Shown here in pieces: positions 63,779 through 64,000 of a DNA stretch of 64,000 nt. The stretch is from Branchiostoma floridae. Taxonomy: Eukaryota; Chordata; Leptocardii; Amphioxiformes; Branchiostomatidae. The stretch is taken from the NCBI RefSeq assembly GCF_000003815.2, contig NC_049980.1:22643249-22707248 (forward strand), in the 5' to 3' direction. Under the pieces are notes generated by a model. The model was not told where the DNA came from and did no database searches. It saw only the letters and a list, made by a program, of their open reading frames with translations. Position 1 is the stretch's first letter; each line of letters starts with the position of its first letter. The translations under genes and the position numbers were made by a program.

Positions 63779-63850
63779 AAGATGGCGGACGCAGCGTCAT
63801 GTGTAGTATCCCATGATTCCCTGCGGTATCCGCCGGGCCGCGCGCTAGCG
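63779..63850. promoter_or_regulatory. CpG-rich promoter-like patch with YY1 and ZNF143-like motifs
   Basis: AAAGATGGCGGAC (63778-63790) is a YY1 consensus; ATCCCATGATTCCCTGCGG (63809-63827) resembles the ZNF143/SBS motif; GC-rich CpG-dense DNA follows to 63855. Such pairs mark TATA-less promoters of broadly expressed genes. No coding exon with a known domain follows within the window on either strand. Confidence 0.45.
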
Positions 63851-64000
63851 ACGTAAATTGAATAGACATCGTGCCCTTTTGGGACTCAAAACAGAAAGTT
63901 TTGATACTTTTGGCGATCTGATATCTTTATACGGGAAAATTTTGGTTCATTCCTGCTGATTCTGGTGATTTGTTTGGCATATTTCAGGGTTATTATGCGT

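Larger units (their letters stand above)
62321..64000. other. Intron (or 5' region) upstream of the first visible myosin exon
   Basis: 1.68 kb without a recognisable exon on either strand. It holds a Tigger/pogo-like terminus, a MITE and a promoter-like patch, listed separately. Confidence 0.5.

Overview
The window looks like a piece of a cephalochordate (amphioxus, Branchiostoma-type) genome. This is inferred from intron-rich chordate gene structures with short GT-AG introns, vertebrate-like SLC12 and long-tailed class I myosin genes, a tandem pair of orphan rhodopsin-type GPCRs, and many short non-autonomous DNA transposons in introns. The species cannot be proven from sequence alone. There are 100 Ns (one assembly gap) at 34378-34477.

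Layout. (1) 1530-27352, minus: a complete gene for a Na-K-2Cl/Na-Cl cotransporter (SLC12A1/2/3 group). I could place about 30 coding exons; every reading phase joins without a break. Its C-terminal linker holds six consecutive small exons that all start and end in phase 1, so each can be skipped without frameshift. One intron of this block carries a Tc1/mariner-like element (6712-10059) split by a 5'-truncated LINE (about 7218-9293). (2) 27353-30723: intergenic, with a 1.07-kb repeat and an hAT-type MITE. (3) 30724-41470, minus: two tandem copies of a five-exon class A orphan GPCR, with duplicated flanks; a second copy of the 1.07-kb repeat lies inverted inside the first intron of one copy, next to the assembly gap. 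(4) 41471-44896: intergenic, with MITEs and a perfect 32-bp palindrome. (5) 44897-45932, plus: a small two-exon BTB/T1 (KCTD-like) gene with a SINE-like repeat in its intron. (6) 48597-62320, minus: the C-terminal 940 or so residues (23 exons) of a class I myosin of the Myo1e/1f type (motor C-half, IQ, TH1, proline-rich TH2, SH3). Its first coding exons lie beyond 64000. A promoter-like CpG-rich patch with YY1- and ZNF143-like motifs sits at 63779-63850 without a recognisable gene.

The genes do not form an operon or a pathway; they are neighbours in a eukaryotic chromosome. The most interesting biology is the possible combinatorial splicing of the cotransporter's cytosolic tail, its duplicated kinase-docking motifs, and the patchwork divergence of the GPCR pair. 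Exon coordinates were worked out by eye from splice sites, reading phase and family motifs; no search or alignment was run.
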